From Saccharopolyspora shandongensis (GTDB lineage Bacteria; Actinomycetota; Actinomycetes; Mycobacteriales; Pseudonocardiaceae), in assembly GCF_900106995.1 (NCBI RefSeq), contig NZ_FNOK01000001.1, positions 186,001 to 250,000 on the forward strand: a stretch of 64,000 nucleotides of DNA, read 5' to 3'. This document shows, one piece after another, positions 1-11,462 of the stretch (position 1 is the stretch's first letter; each line of letters opens with the position of its first letter). The notes beneath the pieces were generated by a model. The model was given only the letters and a program-made list of their open reading frames with translations. It was not told where the DNA came from and searched no databases. A program made the translations under genes and the position numbers.

Positions 1-740
1 ATGACCGACGGGAAGATGCGCCGGGACACGTCGGGGCCACCGGTGGCGGAGTCGTCGTCCGCCGCGTCGTAGAGCGCCTCGACCGCCGCGCGCACGGCGG
101 CGTCGGCGTCGGCGTCCGGGTCGTAGCGCTTCTTCAGCGCCGACTTCGCGAACAGCGAACCCGAACCGACCGCGTGGTAACCGGCGACCTCGTCGTACCG
201 GCCGCCGACGACGTCGTAGGAGACGATCCGGCCGGCCCGGTCGGGGTCATCGGCGTCGAGGTCGTACCCGGCGAACAGCGGCACCACCGCGAGGCCCTGC
301 ATCGCGGCCTGGAGGTTGCCGCGCAGCATGTTGGCCAGCCGGTTCGCCTTGCCGTCCAACGAGAGCGAGACGCCTTCGAGCTTCTCGTAGTGCTCCAGCT
401 CCACCGCGTACAGCTTGACGAGCTCCTGCGCGACCCCGGCGGTGCCCGCGATGCCGACGGCCGAGTAGGCGTCGGTGACGAACAGCTTCTCCATGTCCCG
501 CTGGGCGATCAGGTTGCCCATGGTGGCTCGGCGGTCACCGGCCAGCAGGACGCCGCCGCGGAAGGTCACCGCGACGATCGTGGTGCCGTGCGGGGCCTGC
601 ACGGTGCCCTCCGGCAAGCCGCGGCCGCCGGGCAGCAGTTCGGGCGCGGTCGCGCGGAGGAAGTCGGTGAACGAGTAAGACCCCGGCGTGAGGTAGGCGG
701 CGGGCAGGGCCTGGCCCGAGCTCGGATCCATCAGCGACAT
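1..740 (-). CDS. prcB: Proteasome subunit beta (3' end off window)
   Basis: This is the catalytic beta subunit of the actinobacterial 20S proteasome, which degrades pupylated proteins in the cytoplasm. I read the minus strand from the ATG at 740. A propeptide of 52 residues ends in APHG, and Thr53 of the following TTIVAV is the expected N-terminal nucleophile after autocleavage. The core runs through [15 protein letters not shown], the typical beta-subunit sequence. A second in-frame ATG at 731 (MDPSSG) is possible; GGGAG lies just before the first ATG. The frame is still open at base 1, so roughly 40 C-terminal residues are missing, judging from the usual ~290 aa. It lies 119 bp downstream of pup on the same strand, as in other actinobacteria, where prcA follows. 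Confidence 0.95.
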   Translation of the reverse strand, partial: MSLMDPSSGQALPAAYLTPGSYSFTDFLRATAPELLPGGRGLPEGTVQAPHGTTIVAVTFRGGVLLAGDRRATMGNLIAQRDMEKLFVTDAYSAVGIAGTAGVAQELVKLYAVELEHYEKLEGVSLSLDGKANRLANMLRGNLQAAMQGLAVVPLFAGYDLDADDPDRAGRIVSYDVVGGRYDEVAGYHAVGSGSLFAKSALKKRYDPDADADAAVRAAVEALYDAADDDSATGGPDVSRRIFPSV

Positions 741-859
741 CGTCTCCCGATCGAAGGGCTTGCGACTTCAACAGCACTTTAGTCATGATCCGGCGCGCAG
801 CCGACAACGCCGGGCCGGAGTTTCCGGCCCGGCGTCGGCGTCACGACCGGGCCCGCGGG

Positions 860-1051
860 CTACTGGCCGCCCTTCTGCACGTAGGCGCGGACGAAGTCCT
901 CGGCGTTCTCCTCCAGGACGTCGTCGATCTCGTCGATCATGGCGTCGACGTCGTCGCCGAGCTTCTCGCGACGTTCCTGACCGGCGGCCTCCGGGCCCTG
1001 CTCTTCGTCGCCTTCGCCCCCGCCGTGCCGCTGAACCTTTTCCTGGGACAT
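860..1051 (-). CDS. pup: Prokaryotic ubiquitin-like protein Pup
   Basis: A 63-residue acidic, Glu/Asp-rich protein ending in KGGQ. Pup is conjugated through its C-terminal residue to substrate lysines and delivers them to the ARC ATPase and the proteasome. The terminal Gln must first be deamidated to Glu by Dop, whose gene lies directly upstream. The helical segment EIDDVLEENAEDFVRAYVQ is the part known to form a coiled coil with the ATPase. A GGGAGG ribosome site sits 4-9 nt before the ATG at 1051. The order dop-pup-prcB on one strand is the conserved pupylation operon layout. There is 160 bp between dop and pup, so a separate pup promoter is possible, but I see no clear one. Confidence 0.97.
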   Translation of the reverse strand: MSQEKVQRHGGGEGDEEQGPEAAGQERREKLGDDVDAMIDEIDDVLEENAEDFVRAYVQKGGQ

Positions 1052-1212
1052 CTTGCCTCCCGGTGCTCGCCTTCCGGGTGCTCTCCCGGCAATGGGGACA
1101 CCCTGCTGTGAACACTACCCATCCGACACCCGTTCGCCCACGTCCAGCCGGGCGTCTTTTCGATCATCCGCACCGGGCTGACGTGCACGAAACGTGTTCA
1201 CGGACCGGTGGA

Positions 1213-2712
1213 TCAGCCCTTCGTCAGCGAGTCGACCAGCTCTTCGGCGCTGGCCGCCGCCTCCAGCAGGGCTCCCACGTGGGCCTTGGTGCCGCGTAGC
1301 GGTTCCAACGTCGGGATGCGCACCAGGGATTCCCGGCCCAGGTCGAAGATGACCGAATCCCAGGACGCCGCCGCCACCTCGGACGGGTAGCGCTCCAGGC
1401 ACCGGCCGCGGAAGTAGGCGCGGGTGTCCTCCGGCGGCGTGGTCACCGCATCCCGCACCTCCTCCTCGCTGACCAGGCGCTTCATCGAGCCGCGCGCGAC
1501 CAGCCGGTTGTACAGGCCCTTGTCCAGGCGGACGTCGGAGTACTGCAGGTCGACCATGTGCAGCCGCAGCGACGCCCAGCCCAGGCCGTCGCGCGCCCGG
1601 TAGCTCTCCATGAGCCGGAGCTTGGCGGGCCAGTCCAGCCGGTCGGCGCAGTCCATCGGGTCGCCGCCGAGCAGGTCCAGCACCTCGCCCCAGGTGTTCA
1701 GGACGTCGTGGGCGACGCGCTCGCCGCCGTGCTCGTCGAGGTACCGGGCGGCGCGCTCGTGATAGGCGCGCTGCATGTCCAGACCGGTGAACCGGCGCCC
1801 GTCGGTGAGCTCGACGGTCTGCTTGAGGGTCGGGTCGTGGCTGATCAGGTGCACCGCCTGCACCGGGTCGGACAGTTTCAGGTCGTCGAAGCGCTGCCCC
1901 GACTCGATCATGTCCAGCACCAGCGCGGTGGCGCCGAGCTTGAGGTAGGTGGAGGTCTCCGCGAGGTTGGCGTCGCCGATGATGACGTGCAGCCGCCGGT
2001 ACTTGTCCGCGTCGGCGTGCGGCTCGTCGCGGGTGTTGATGATGCCGCGCTTGAGCGTCGTCTCCAGGCCGACCTCGACCTCGATGTAGTCGGAGCGCTG
2101 GGAGAGCTGGAAGCCGGCCTTCTCCCCCGCCTGGCCGATGCCGACGCGCCCCGAACCGCAGATCACCTGGCGGGACGCGAAGAACGGGGTCAGGCCGCCG
2201 ATCACCGAGGTGAACGGGGTGCTGCGGGCCATCAGGTAGTTCTCGTGGGTGCCGTAGCTGGCGCCCTTGCCGTCGACGTTGTTCTTGTACAGCTGGATCG
2301 GCGCGCTGCCGGGCACGCTGGCGGCCCGGATCGCCGCCTCCTCCATGACGCGCTCACCGGCCTTGTCCCAGATGACCGCGTCACGCGGGTTGGTCACCTC
2401 GGGCGCCGAGTACTCGGGGTGCGCGTGGTCGACGTACAGCCGCGCGCCGTTGGTGAGGATGACGTTGGCCGCCCCGAGGTCGTCGCCGTCCGATCCGTTG
2501 GTCTGCTGCGCCGCGGTGCTGAGGTCGAAACCGCGGGCGTCGCGCAACGGCGACTCGACCTCGTAGTCCCAGCGCGCGCGCCGCGCTCGCGGGATGTCGG
2601 CCGCCGCCGCGTAGGCCAGCACGATGTGCGTGGAGGTCAGCACCGGGTTGGCGCTGGAATCGCCCGGCACGACGATGCCGTACTCCACCTCGGTTCCCAT
2701 GATCCGCCGCAT
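1213..2712 (-). CDS. dop: Pup deamidase/depupylase Dop
   Basis: Dop converts the C-terminal Gln of Pup to Glu and also removes Pup from substrates. It belongs to the glutamine-synthetase-like PafA/Dop fold. The 499-residue product starts [12 protein letters not shown], matching the family N-terminus, with metal-binding Glu at 8 and 10. The active-site Asp lies in [14 protein letters not shown] (Asp95). The segment after [16 protein letters not shown] includes the Dop-specific loop. I place the start at the ATG at 2712; ATG 2700 is the alternative, but homologues keep the residues before GTEVEYG. It is divergent from the NUDIX gene at 2830, so the 117 bp between them should hold both promoters. 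pup and prcB lie downstream on the same strand. Confidence 0.96.
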   Translation of the reverse strand: MRRIMGTEVEYGIVVPGDSSANPVLTSTHIVLAYAAAADIPRARRARWDYEVESPLRDARGFDLSTAAQQTNGSDGDDLGAANVILTNGARLYVDHAHPEYSAPEVTNPRDAVIWDKAGERVMEEAAIRAASVPGSAPIQLYKNNVDGKGASYGTHENYLMARSTPFTSVIGGLTPFFASRQVICGSGRVGIGQAGEKAGFQLSQRSDYIEVEVGLETTLKRGIINTRDEPHADADKYRRLHVIIGDANLAETSTYLKLGATALVLDMIESGQRFDDLKLSDPVQAVHLISHDPTLKQTVELTDGRRFTGLDMQRAYHERAARYLDEHGGERVAHDVLNTWGEVLDLLGGDPMDCADRLDWPAKLRLMESYRARDGLGWASLRLHMVDLQYSDVRLDKGLYNRLVARGSMKRLVSEEEVRDAVTTPPEDTRAYFRGRCLERYPSEVAAASWDSVIFDLGRESLVRIPTLEPLRGTKAHVGALLEAAASAEELVDSLTKG

Positions 2713-2829
2713 ACCTCGCAGCGTACGGGGTCTCACCGACCAAGCGGAGTGCCGCACGCCACAGGGATCCGAGTCGACCCGATTCGGCGCAACGCGTGTG
2801 CCTCGAAGGGAGGGTGCGACGATTGGGCC

Positions 2830-3339
2830 ATGAGCGCGGGCGATGAAGCAGTGGCGGTGTACGACGCGGCCGGGCGTGTCGTGGGCAGCGCGACGCGACG
2901 GCGGATGCGCGCCGAGGGCCTCTGGCACGCGGTCGGCGAGGTGCTCGTGCTGTCGCCGGACCGCAGCCAGGTCTACGTGCACCGCCGCACCGACACCAAG
3001 GACATCTACCCCGGCATGCACGACTGCTGGGCGGGCGGTGTGGTCGCCGCCGGGGAGGCCCCGGAGGTCACCGCGAAGCGCGAGCTCGCCGAGGAGCTCG
3101 GGGTGCACGAGGCGTCGATCCGGCCCCTGTTCCAGACCTTGCACGAACTGGGCAGCGTGCGGTTCCACGCGTTCCTCCACGAGGCGCTGTGGGACGGCCC
3201 GATCGTCCACCAGCCCGAAGAAGTCGCCGATGGCTGGTGGATGCCCCTGGACGAGCTCCGCGAGCGCCTGAACGATCCTGGGTGGCCGTTCGTGCCGGAC
3301 GGCCGCCAGTTCACCGAAGAGTGGTTCGCCCGGTCGTGA
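2830..3339 (+). CDS. NUDIX hydrolase
   Basis: A 169-residue NUDIX hydrolase. The NUDIX box is complete: G(x5)E(x7)REL(A)EE(L)GV, seen as [14 protein letters not shown] followed by RELAEELGV near residues 71-93. These enzymes cleave nucleoside diphosphates linked to another moiety using divalent metal bound by the box glutamates. The sequence before the box ([18 protein letters not shown]) resembles the YfcD branch, whose substrate is not established. The ATG at 2830 is chosen because it gives the usual length; longer in-frame extensions run through dop on the opposite strand. It is divergent from dop and is followed within 25 bp by a copy of the dispersed repeat described at 3361. Confidence 0.9.
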   Translation: MSAGDEAVAVYDAAGRVVGSATRRRMRAEGLWHAVGEVLVLSPDRSQVYVHRRTDTKDIYPGMHDCWAGGVVAAGEAPEVTAKRELAEELGVHEASIRPLFQTLHELGSVRFHAFLHEALWDGPIVHQPEEVADGWWMPLDELRERLNDPGWPFVPDGRQFTEEWFARS

Positions 3340-3360
3340 ACCGATTCTTTGATCTTCGTT

Positions 3361-3553
3361 TTTCAAGCGGCGCAGCCGCTTAGCCCACCCTCGCAACTTG
3401 CACCGCCGCGGGTTCTCAGGTGTCTTCTCGCGAGGACAGCCCCGACGTGGTGAATTGGCATTCATGATGTCGGGGATCCCACAGCGAGAAGACGACAGCA
3501 ACTCCCGCAGGGGGGCCGCTACCCGCACCGCCACGCAAAACGAGCCTGGAAAC
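3361..3553 (-). repeat. Dispersed structured repeat, copy 1
   Basis: First of three copies (others at 12564 and 44692) of a ~190-210 bp element with the same orientation and conserved ends. On the + strand it runs from TTTCAAGCGGC to CTGGAAAC. Stems seen: AAGCGGC/GCCGCTT (3365-3371 with 3375-3381); GTCTTCTCGC/GCGAGAAGAC (3422-3431 with 3484-3493), perfect over 10 bp; CCCCGAC/GTCGGGG (3440-3446 with 3469-3475); and an apical TGAAT/ATTCA around a TGGC loop. The second and apical stems differ in sequence from the other copies yet still pair. It fills the space between the convergent NUDIX and aldo/keto reductase genes and starts 10 nt after the reductase stop on the minus strand. I do not recognise the family. 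Confidence 0.9.
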
Positions 3554-3555
3554 AG

Positions 3556-3576
3556 CCCTTGGCTCAGTGCCAAGGG
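3556..3576. terminator. Small inverted repeat around the aldo/keto reductase stop codon
   Basis: CCCTTGGC (3556-3563) and GCCAAGGG (3569-3576) form an 8-bp perfect stem with a 5-nt loop that contains the reductase stop codon. It is too short and lacks a T-run on the minus strand, so its role as a terminator is uncertain. It directly abuts repeat copy 1. Confidence 0.3.
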
Positions 3577-4514
3577 AGTTCGGCGCGTTCGCCCCAGTAG
3601 GTCGCGGCGTCGCGGGCCAGCCGGCTCAGCGCGTCGAGGTCCCGCTCGGTGAGTTCCACCCGGCTGGCCGCCAGGTTCGACTCCAGCTGCTCGACGCTGG
3701 CCGCGCCGACGAGCACCACGTCGGCCCAGGGCTGCCGCAGCACGTGCGCGAGCGCGATGGCATCGGTGCCCACGCCGTGCCGGTCGGCGACCCTGGTGAG
3801 CTCCGCGGGCGGATCCACCGCGAGCCGCCCGTTCGCCAGGGTTTCCTTCACCAGCACCCGCCAGCCGCCGGTGTGCGCCTCGGCCAGGAAGCGGCTCGCG
3901 GACGGCTCCAGGGTGTTCCAAGTGGATTGCACGGCGCTGAACAGCTGCCGCCCGCCCACCTCGATCTCCCAGGCGCGCTCGATGGTTTCGCCCTGCGCCG
4001 CGCCGCTGGTGGAGAAGCCCAGCTGCACCCCGGCGTCCCGGATCCGCGCCAGCTCGTGCTGCAGCGCCAGGTCGTCGAACAGCGGGCTGCTGGTGGTCAG
4101 CGAATGCACCTGGTAGAGGTCGATGCGGTCGCCGAGCAGCGTCCGGGTCTCGGCCCACTGGGTGCGCAGGCGTTCCACCGAGTGCTCCTTGACCTCGTGC
4201 ACCTCGGTTTCGATGCGCCACTGCGCGACGTAGGCGTAGCCCCACTTGCTGGACACCGCGACGTCCTGGTGGCCGCGTTCCCGCAGCCAGTCCGCGAGGA
4301 ACTGCTCGGCGCTGCCGTAGGAGCGGGCCGTGTCCACCCAGCGGATCCCGTTGGCGTACGCGGCGTCGAGCACCGTCCGGGTGCGTTCCCGCATCGCCTG
4401 CGCGGTGCGCTGCACGGGCAGCACGGCGGCACGGCCGACGTTGATGTACGCGGGCCTGCCGAGCGCGGCGAGGCCGAGTCCTAGGCGCTGCACCGATCGT
4501 TGCGCTGGGAGCAT
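3564..4514 (-). CDS. Aldo/keto reductase family protein
   Basis: A 316-residue NADPH-type aldo/keto reductase with the usual (beta/alpha)8 pattern. The catalytic tetrad can be read in order: Asp and Tyr in [12 protein letters not shown], Lys in VSSKWGYAY, and His in LYQVHSL. The C-terminal [15 protein letters not shown] matches the cofactor-binding end of the barrel. These enzymes reduce carbonyls to alcohols; the substrate here cannot be told. The ATG at 4514 gives the usual length. The gene is convergent with the NUDIX gene, and its stop lies 10 nt from the edge of repeat copy 1. The arc gene ends at 4595 on the same strand, so this gene lies 80 bp downstream of arc and could be transcribed with it. 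Confidence 0.88.
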   Translation of the reverse strand: MLPAQRSVQRLGLGLAALGRPAYINVGRAAVLPVQRTAQAMRERTRTVLDAAYANGIRWVDTARSYGSAEQFLADWLRERGHQDVAVSSKWGYAYVAQWRIETEVHEVKEHSVERLRTQWAETRTLLGDRIDLYQVHSLTTSSPLFDDLALQHELARIRDAGVQLGFSTSGAAQGETIERAWEIEVGGRQLFSAVQSTWNTLEPSASRFLAEAHTGGWRVLVKETLANGRLAVDPPAELTRVADRHGVGTDAIALAHVLRQPWADVVLVGAASVEQLESNLAASRVELTERDLDALSRLARDAATYWGERAELPWH

Positions 4515-4594
4515 GCCTGGAACCTAACCTCTGTCGGCCCGCCGCACAGCTCGGGGCCGCCACCCTCGCTGGGATGGCGGCCCCGAGCTCGGCC

Positions 4595-6385
4595 TTACAG
4601 GTACTGGCCGGTGTTCGTGGCCGTGTCGATCGCTCGGCCGGATTCCTGGTTCTTCCCGCTGACCAGGGTGCGGATGTAGACGATCCGCTCGCCCTTCTTG
4701 CCGGAGATGCGGGCCCAGTCGTCCGGGTTGGTGGTGTTGGGCAGGTCCTCGTTCTCGGCGAACTCGTCGATGATGGCGTCCTGCAGGTGCTGCACGCGCA
4801 GGCCCGGCTGGCGGGTCTCCAGCACCGCCTTGATGGCCGCCTTCTTCGCCCGGTCCACGATGTTCTGGATCATCGCGCCCGAGTTGAAGTCCTTGAAGTA
4901 CAGGACTTCCTTGTCGCCGTTGGCGTAGGTGACCTCCAGGAACCGGTTCTCCTCGGTCTCGGCGTACATCCGCTCGACCGTGGTCTGGATCATCGCCTCC
5001 ACGCACGCGCCCTTGTCGCCGCCGAACTCCTTGAGGTCTTCCTCGTGGATCGGCAGTGCCTTGGTCAGGTACTTGGAGAAGATGTCCTTCGCCGACTCCG
5101 CGTCCGGACGCTCGATCTTGATCTTCACGTCCAGCCGCCCCGGCCGCAGGATCGCCGGGTCGATCATGTCCTCGCGGTTGGAGGCGCCGATGACGATGAC
5201 GTTCTCGAGCCCTTCGACACCGTCTATCTCGCTGAGCAGCTGCGGCACGATGGTCGTCTCCACGTCGGAGGAGACGCCGCTGCCGCGGGTCCGGAAGATC
5301 GAGTCCATCTCGTCGAAGAACACGATCACCGGGGTGCCCTCGGAGGCCTTCTCCCGCGCCCGCTGGAAGATCAGCCGGATGTGCCGCTCGGTTTCACCGA
5401 CGAACTTGTTGAGGAGTTCGGGGCCCTTGATGTTCAGGAAGAAGGACTTGGCGTGACCGTCGTCGTCGCCGCGCGCGGCGGCGACCTGCTTCGCCAGCGA
5501 GTTGGCGACGGCCTTCGCGATCAGCGTCTTGCCGCAGCCCGGCGGGCCGTACAGCAACACGCCCTTCGGCGGCCGCAGCTGGTACTCGATGTAGAGGTCG
5601 GAGTGCAGGAACGGCAGCTCCACCGCGTCCCGGATCTGCTCGATCTGGCCGGCCAACCCACCGATGTCCTGGTACCCGACGTCGGGCACCTCCTCCAGCA
5701 CGAGGTCTTCGACCTCGGCCTTCGGCACCACGTCGTAGGCGTAGCCCGCCTTGCTGTCGATCAGCACCGAGTCGCCGGCCTTCAGCCCGGACGCGGCCAG
5801 CGGTTCGGTGACCCACACGACGCGTTCCTCATCGGTGTGGCCCAGCACCAGCGCCCGGGGGCTCTCCCCGGCACCGCTGGACAGGAGCTCCCGGAAGGTG
5901 CAGACCTCACCGGTTCGCTCGAACGCGCCAGCCTCCACCACCGTCAGGGCCTCGTTGAGGCGCACTGACTGGCCCAGTCTCAGTTCCTCCGTCTCGACGT
6001 TGGGCGACACCGCCACCCGCATCTTGCGACCAGACGTGAACACGTCGACCGTGCTGTCCTCGTAACCGCGCAGGAAGACCCCGTAACCGCTGGGGGGCTG
6101 CGCGAGGCGGTCGACTTCTTCGCGCAGCGCCATCAGCTGGCCCCGCGCTTCCTTCAGGGTCTCGGTGAGTTTGGCGTTCCGTTCGGTGAGCTGGCTCACT
6201 CTCTCGGATGCCTCGGCCAGCCGCTTTTCCAGCAACCGGGCCTGTTGGGGAGACTCGTTGAGCCTGCGGCGCAGCAGTGCAACCTCGTCTTCCAGGAGAC
6301 GAATCTGGCTGCGGAGTTCTGCGGAGCCACCGCTGTACTGCTCGCCGCCCTCCTCAGGCCGGCTGCCGGGACGGTCGTGCTGCAT
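4595..6385 (-). CDS. arc: Proteasome-associated ATPase ARC/Mpa
   Basis: The hexameric AAA+ unfoldase that binds Pup-tagged proteins and feeds them to the 20S core (Mpa in mycobacteria, ARC in Rhodococcus). The 596-residue product has an N-terminal coiled coil (about residues 20-75, [19 protein letters not shown] onward), two OB folds, then the AAA domain with Walker A GPPGCGKT (Lys286) and Walker [11 protein letters not shown]. It ends in GQYL, the C-terminal motif that opens the proteasome gate. The ATG at 6385 is preceded by GGAGGAGGG and gives the family length; the longer open frame upstream is not needed. Residues after the coiled coil ([12 protein letters not shown]) match the family. 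Upstream 500 bp separates it from the divergent membrane-protein genes. Confidence 0.96.
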   Translation of the reverse strand: MQHDRPGSRPEEGGEQYSGGSAELRSQIRLLEDEVALLRRRLNESPQQARLLEKRLAEASERVSQLTERNAKLTETLKEARGQLMALREEVDRLAQPPSGYGVFLRGYEDSTVDVFTSGRKMRVAVSPNVETEELRLGQSVRLNEALTVVEAGAFERTGEVCTFRELLSSGAGESPRALVLGHTDEERVVWVTEPLAASGLKAGDSVLIDSKAGYAYDVVPKAEVEDLVLEEVPDVGYQDIGGLAGQIEQIRDAVELPFLHSDLYIEYQLRPPKGVLLYGPPGCGKTLIAKAVANSLAKQVAAARGDDDGHAKSFFLNIKGPELLNKFVGETERHIRLIFQRAREKASEGTPVIVFFDEMDSIFRTRGSGVSSDVETTIVPQLLSEIDGVEGLENVIVIGASNREDMIDPAILRPGRLDVKIKIERPDAESAKDIFSKYLTKALPIHEEDLKEFGGDKGACVEAMIQTTVERMYAETEENRFLEVTYANGDKEVLYFKDFNSGAMIQNIVDRAKKAAIKAVLETRQPGLRVQHLQDAIIDEFAENEDLPNTTNPDDWARISGKKGERIVYIRTLVSGKNQESGRAIDTATNTGQYL

Positions 6386-6889
6386 GTCGGCACCCTCCTC
6401 CCGTGCTCGTACCACCACGGTACCGGCGATCACCGACGACGGCGGCGTCGTTGATGCCCGCCGGATCGCCCAGCGTGCCACAAAAATCCGCGAATACCCA
6501 TGAGGCGGGCCAGGTTGGCGCCAGCCGGTCGCTTTTCGGCCGGGCGGGGCGGACACGTTGCGTTGACGATCATGGTCCGTTCGATACGTTCCCGATCGGG
6601 CGACGCGGCCCCGCGAGCACCGGTTTTCCGTTGCGCCACGCGGATCGGGGCGGTCGGCGGGCAACCGGGTTAACCGATCCGGCAACCGGGTGGCGTTGCG
6701 ACCCCCTGCTGCGAGCGCATCCGGCACTTCTCCCATCATTTGGAACAACTGCCCTCGCGTGCCACTTCCGCCCGGCGAATTCCCCATGACGATTGAGTGC
6801 CGAAAAGTCCACTCCGTGCACCACCCGTCACTGGCTCTGATCTACTTACGGCCGCCGAAAGCAGCAACGCACCACTCCGGGGAGGAGCT
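6386..6889. other. Divergent intergenic region
   Basis: About 500 bp between arc (minus) and the first membrane protein gene (plus). It must carry both promoters. I see no convincing ORF, RNA gene or strong hairpin. Ribosome sites are clear at both borders: GGAGGAGGG before arc and GGGGAGGAG before the gene at 6890. Confidence 0.6.
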
Positions 6890-7540
6890 ATGACCTATCC
6901 GCCGCAGCAGCCTGGACAGGGCGGGTGGGGCCAGCAACCCGCGGGCAACGGGTTCCCTCAGCAGGGCCCGCCGGAAGCCCCGCAGCAGCAGCCCGCCTTC
7001 TACGGCAACCAGCACACCGGCTGGGGCCAGCAAGGGCCGGACCAGCCGCAGCAGGCGCCCATGGCCCCCCAGTGGGGCAGCGAGTTCGGCCCCGGCTCCT
7101 GGATCCAGGAGCCCAACGGCTTCGCCGACATCGAGCCGCCGCAGCGGAAGAAGTCGAAGCTGCCGCTGATCCTCGGCCTGGTCGGGGCGCTCGTCGTCCT
7201 CGCCGGGGCCGGTGTCGGGGTGTTCTTCTGGCTGAACAGCGGGCCCGGTGAGGCCCGGCCGATCGCGCAGCAGGTCGTCCAGAAGGTCAACGCCGGCGAC
7301 TTCAACGGCGTGAGCAGCCTGTTCTGCGACTCCAACAAGGCCGAGCTGAACACGGCGATGAGCCAGCTCCGCCAGTGGAAGTTCAACGTCAGGCTCGGCG
7401 AGGTGACCGAGCGTGGCGACCAGGCCACCGCAAAGTTGACCGGAACCTACGAGGCCGACGGATCGTCCACACCGGTGGACCAGACGATGGGCCTGGTCGT
7501 GGAGGACGGGACCTGGAAGGTCTGCCAGCTCGACCAGTGA
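6890..7540 (+). CDS. Pro/Gln-rich single-pass membrane protein, DUF4878-like
   Basis: A 216-residue protein with three parts: a Gly/Pro/Gln-rich cytoplasmic N-terminus (about residues 1-80), a basic stop (RKKSK) followed by one membrane helix (LPLILGLVGALVVLAGAGVG), and an outer domain of about 110 residues. The outer domain resembles the DUF4878/NTF2-like fold common in actinobacterial membrane proteins, with two Cys (LFCDSN and WKVCQ) likely forming a disulfide. The ATG at 6890 is preceded by GGGGAGGAGCT; the upstream in-frame ATG at 6797 has no such site. The next gene, 37 bp downstream, encodes a paralogue, so the two form an operon. The function is unknown. Confidence 0.8.
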   Translation: MTYPPQQPGQGGWGQQPAGNGFPQQGPPEAPQQQPAFYGNQHTGWGQQGPDQPQQAPMAPQWGSEFGPGSWIQEPNGFADIEPPQRKKSKLPLILGLVGALVVLAGAGVGVFFWLNSGPGEARPIAQQVVQKVNAGDFNGVSSLFCDSNKAELNTAMSQLRQWKFNVRLGEVTERGDQATAKLTGTYEADGSSTPVDQTMGLVVEDGTWKVCQLDQ

Positions 7541-7577
7541 GCCCACAGCAAGAGCATGTGAGCAAGGGGGAGGACCC

Positions 7578-8378
7578 ATGACGTACCCACCGCAGCAGCC
7601 GCCCGGGCAGGACGGCTGGGGGCAGCAGCCCGGCGGCCAGTACCCGCCCAGCGGTGGCCAGCCGCAGCAGGGCTTCGGCGGCCAGCCGGGCGGTGCCTAC
7701 CCGCCCAGCGGCGGCCAGCCCCAGCAGGGCTTCGGCGGCCAGCCGGGCGGTGCCTACCCGCCCAGCGGCGGCCAGCCCCAGCAGGGCGGCGCGTACCCGC
7801 AGAGCGGCCCGCAGCCGCAGCAGGGCTTCGGCCAGCAGCCCCCGTACCCGCCGCAGGGCGGCGGCTTCGGCCAGCCGGGCTTCGACGCGCCGAAGAAGAA
7901 GTCCCCGCTGCCGTGGATCCTGGGCGGCGTCGGCGGCCTCCTCGTGATCGGCCTGGTGATCACCCTGGTGATCGTCTTCACCGGCGGCCCCGGCGACCCC
8001 CGCGACACCGCCCAGGAAGGCGTTGACGCGATCAACCAGAAGGACTTCGCCACCCTCCAGACCTTGGCCTGCCAGAAGGACAAGGAAGAGTTCCAGAAGA
8101 TCATCGACGGCATGGAGGGCAAGGGCGGCGACTTCGAGGGCCTCGAGGAAGTCGGCCTCAGCCAGGAAGACATCAAGAAGTTCATCGACAGCCTGAAGTT
8201 CGACGCCAAGCTGGGAGAGGTCAAGGACAACGGCGACAACACCGCCACCGCCAAGGTCAGCATCACGATGTCCGCTTCGGGCACGATCATGGGCCGGGAC
8301 CTCAGCGAGATGCCTCCCCAGACCGAGGAGCAGGAATTCAAGATGGTCGTCGAAGGCGGCGACTGGAAGCTCTGCTGA
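7578..8378 (+). CDS. Pro/Gln-rich single-pass membrane protein with tandem repeats
   Basis: Paralogue of the preceding gene, 266 residues. The N-terminus (about 1-100) contains a 19-residue unit YPPSGGQPQQGFGGQPGGA repeated in tandem. Then KKKS, a membrane helix (WILGGVGGLLVIGLVITLVI) and an outer domain opening with DTAQEGVDAINQKDFATLQ, aligned with AQQVVQKVNAGDFNGVSSL of its neighbour. It keeps the two Cys positions (LACQKD and the final WKLC). GGGGGAGG lies before the ATG at 7578. Such N-termini are often disordered scaffolds in envelope or division proteins, but that is only a general association. It is followed by a strong bidirectional terminator at 8386. Confidence 0.8.
   Translation: MTYPPQQPPGQDGWGQQPGGQYPPSGGQPQQGFGGQPGGAYPPSGGQPQQGFGGQPGGAYPPSGGQPQQGGAYPQSGPQPQQGFGQQPPYPPQGGGFGQPGFDAPKKKSPLPWILGGVGGLLVIGLVITLVIVFTGGPGDPRDTAQEGVDAINQKDFATLQTLACQKDKEEFQKIIDGMEGKGGDFEGLEEVGLSQEDIKKFIDSLKFDAKLGEVKDNGDNTATAKVSITMSASGTIMGRDLSEMPPQTEEQEFKMVVEGGDWKLC
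7641..7790 (+). repeat. 57-bp in-frame tandem repeat
   Basis: Two full 57-bp units (7641-7697, 7698-7754) and a partial third encode the 19-residue Tyr/Pro/Gly/Gln unit of the gene at 7578. The units are almost identical in DNA, so copy number may vary between strains by slippage. Confidence 0.9.
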
Positions 8379-8385
8379 TCGACGC

Positions 8386-10470
<2,085 letters not shown>

Positions 10471-10559
10471 GCACGCAGGGTAGTGCCCCACCCGTGAGGC
10501 AGTCGTGATCCGTGCAGGGGGTGATCGCGTGTCGGTCGGCTCGATTAGGGTCTCGGGCC

Positions 10560-11447
10560 ATGGCGGAACCTGCGCAGGCGACAGGCGGGACACTCCAGGA
10601 CGGCGGGCCCAGGCGGCCGGCGCTGTCCCCGTCCCGCGCGAGCGATTTCAAGCAGTGCCCGCTGCTCTACCGGTTCCGCGCCGTGGACCGGCTGCCGGAG
10701 ACGCCCAGCAAGGCGCAGGTGCGCGGCACCGTGGTGCATTCGGTGCTGGAGCGGCTGTTCGGGCTGCCGACGGCCGAGCGCGACCAGGCGCAGGCGCGAG
10801 CGCTGCTGCAGCCGGCGTGGGAGGAGCTGCTCGCGCAGCAGCCCGAGCTCGGCGAGCTGTTCGACGGGCCCGAGGATCCCGAGCTGGCGGGCTGGCTGGA
10901 ATCGGCGAACGTGCTGCTGGACGCCTACTTCGAGCTGGAGGACCCGCGGCGGCTGGAGCCGGAGGCCTGCGAGCTGCGGGTGGAGACCGAACTCGACTCC
11001 GGGGTGCTGCTGCGCGGGTTCATCGACCGCGTCGACGTGGCCCCGACCGGCGAGATCCGGCTGGTCGACTACAAGACCGGCGCCGCGCCGCGGGAGATCG
11101 GCGAGGCCAAGGCGATGTTCCAGATGAAGTTCTACGCCCTGGTGCTGTGGCGCACCCGCGGCGAAATCCCCCGCCAGCTGCTGCTGATGTACCTGGCCAG
11201 CAAGCAGCGGCTGGCCTACACGCCGGACGAGACGGAGCTGCGCCGCTTCGAGCGCACCCTGGAGGCGATCTGGGGGGCGATCCTGCGGGCGGGCAAGACG
11301 GGTGACTTCCGGCCGAACCCCAGCCGCCTGTGCGACTACTGCGACCACAAGCCGCTGTGCCCGGCCTTCGGCGGCACCCCGCCGCCGTACCCGGGCTGGC
11401 CGGAGCCCGACCCGGGCCCGGAATCCGTCCTCGACCGGACCGACTGA
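10560..11447 (+). CDS. RecB-family exonuclease (PD-(D/E)XK) with iron-sulfur cysteines
   Basis: A 295-residue nuclease of the Rv2119 type. The N-terminal Cys in DFKQCPLLYRF and the C-terminal cluster LCDYCDHKPLC supply four cysteines, as in AddB/Cas4-type iron-sulfur nucleases. The catalytic core is GFIDRVD followed by LVDYKTG, with Gln in QMKFYAL as the helix motif. The likely activity is single-strand DNA end processing, but no partner helicase is nearby. I use the ATG at 10560; an in-frame ATG at 10512 would add 16 Arg-containing residues without family support. It is divergent from the site-2 protease gene and convergent with the VOC gene, ending 15 bp before it. Confidence 0.88.
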   Translation: MAEPAQATGGTLQDGGPRRPALSPSRASDFKQCPLLYRFRAVDRLPETPSKAQVRGTVVHSVLERLFGLPTAERDQAQARALLQPAWEELLAQQPELGELFDGPEDPELAGWLESANVLLDAYFELEDPRRLEPEACELRVETELDSGVLLRGFIDRVDVAPTGEIRLVDYKTGAAPREIGEAKAMFQMKFYALVLWRTRGEIPRQLLLMYLASKQRLAYTPDETELRRFERTLEAIWGAILRAGKTGDFRPNPSRLCDYCDHKPLCPAFGGTPPPYPGWPEPDPGPESVLDRTD

Positions 11448-11462
11448 CCCCCCAGCGGGCGG

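Noticed and set aside
1558-3339. A 593-codon + strand frame ahead of the NUDIX gene
   Set aside because: The first 424 codons are antisense to dop; the NUDIX domain starts at 2830.
3324-3594. GTTCGCCC on both sides of repeat copy 1 as a target duplication
   Set aside because: The two copies lie inside genes tens of bases from the element ends, so chance is the better explanation.
1213-4563. A 1116-codon open frame covering dop and the region upstream
   Set aside because: Only the part from 2712 down is Dop; the rest crosses the NUDIX gene, the repeat and the reductase gene in other frames. High GC creates such frames.
7641-7790. Tandem repeat as a CRISPR array
   Set aside because: The units are directly adjacent with no spacers and are in frame within a protein gene.
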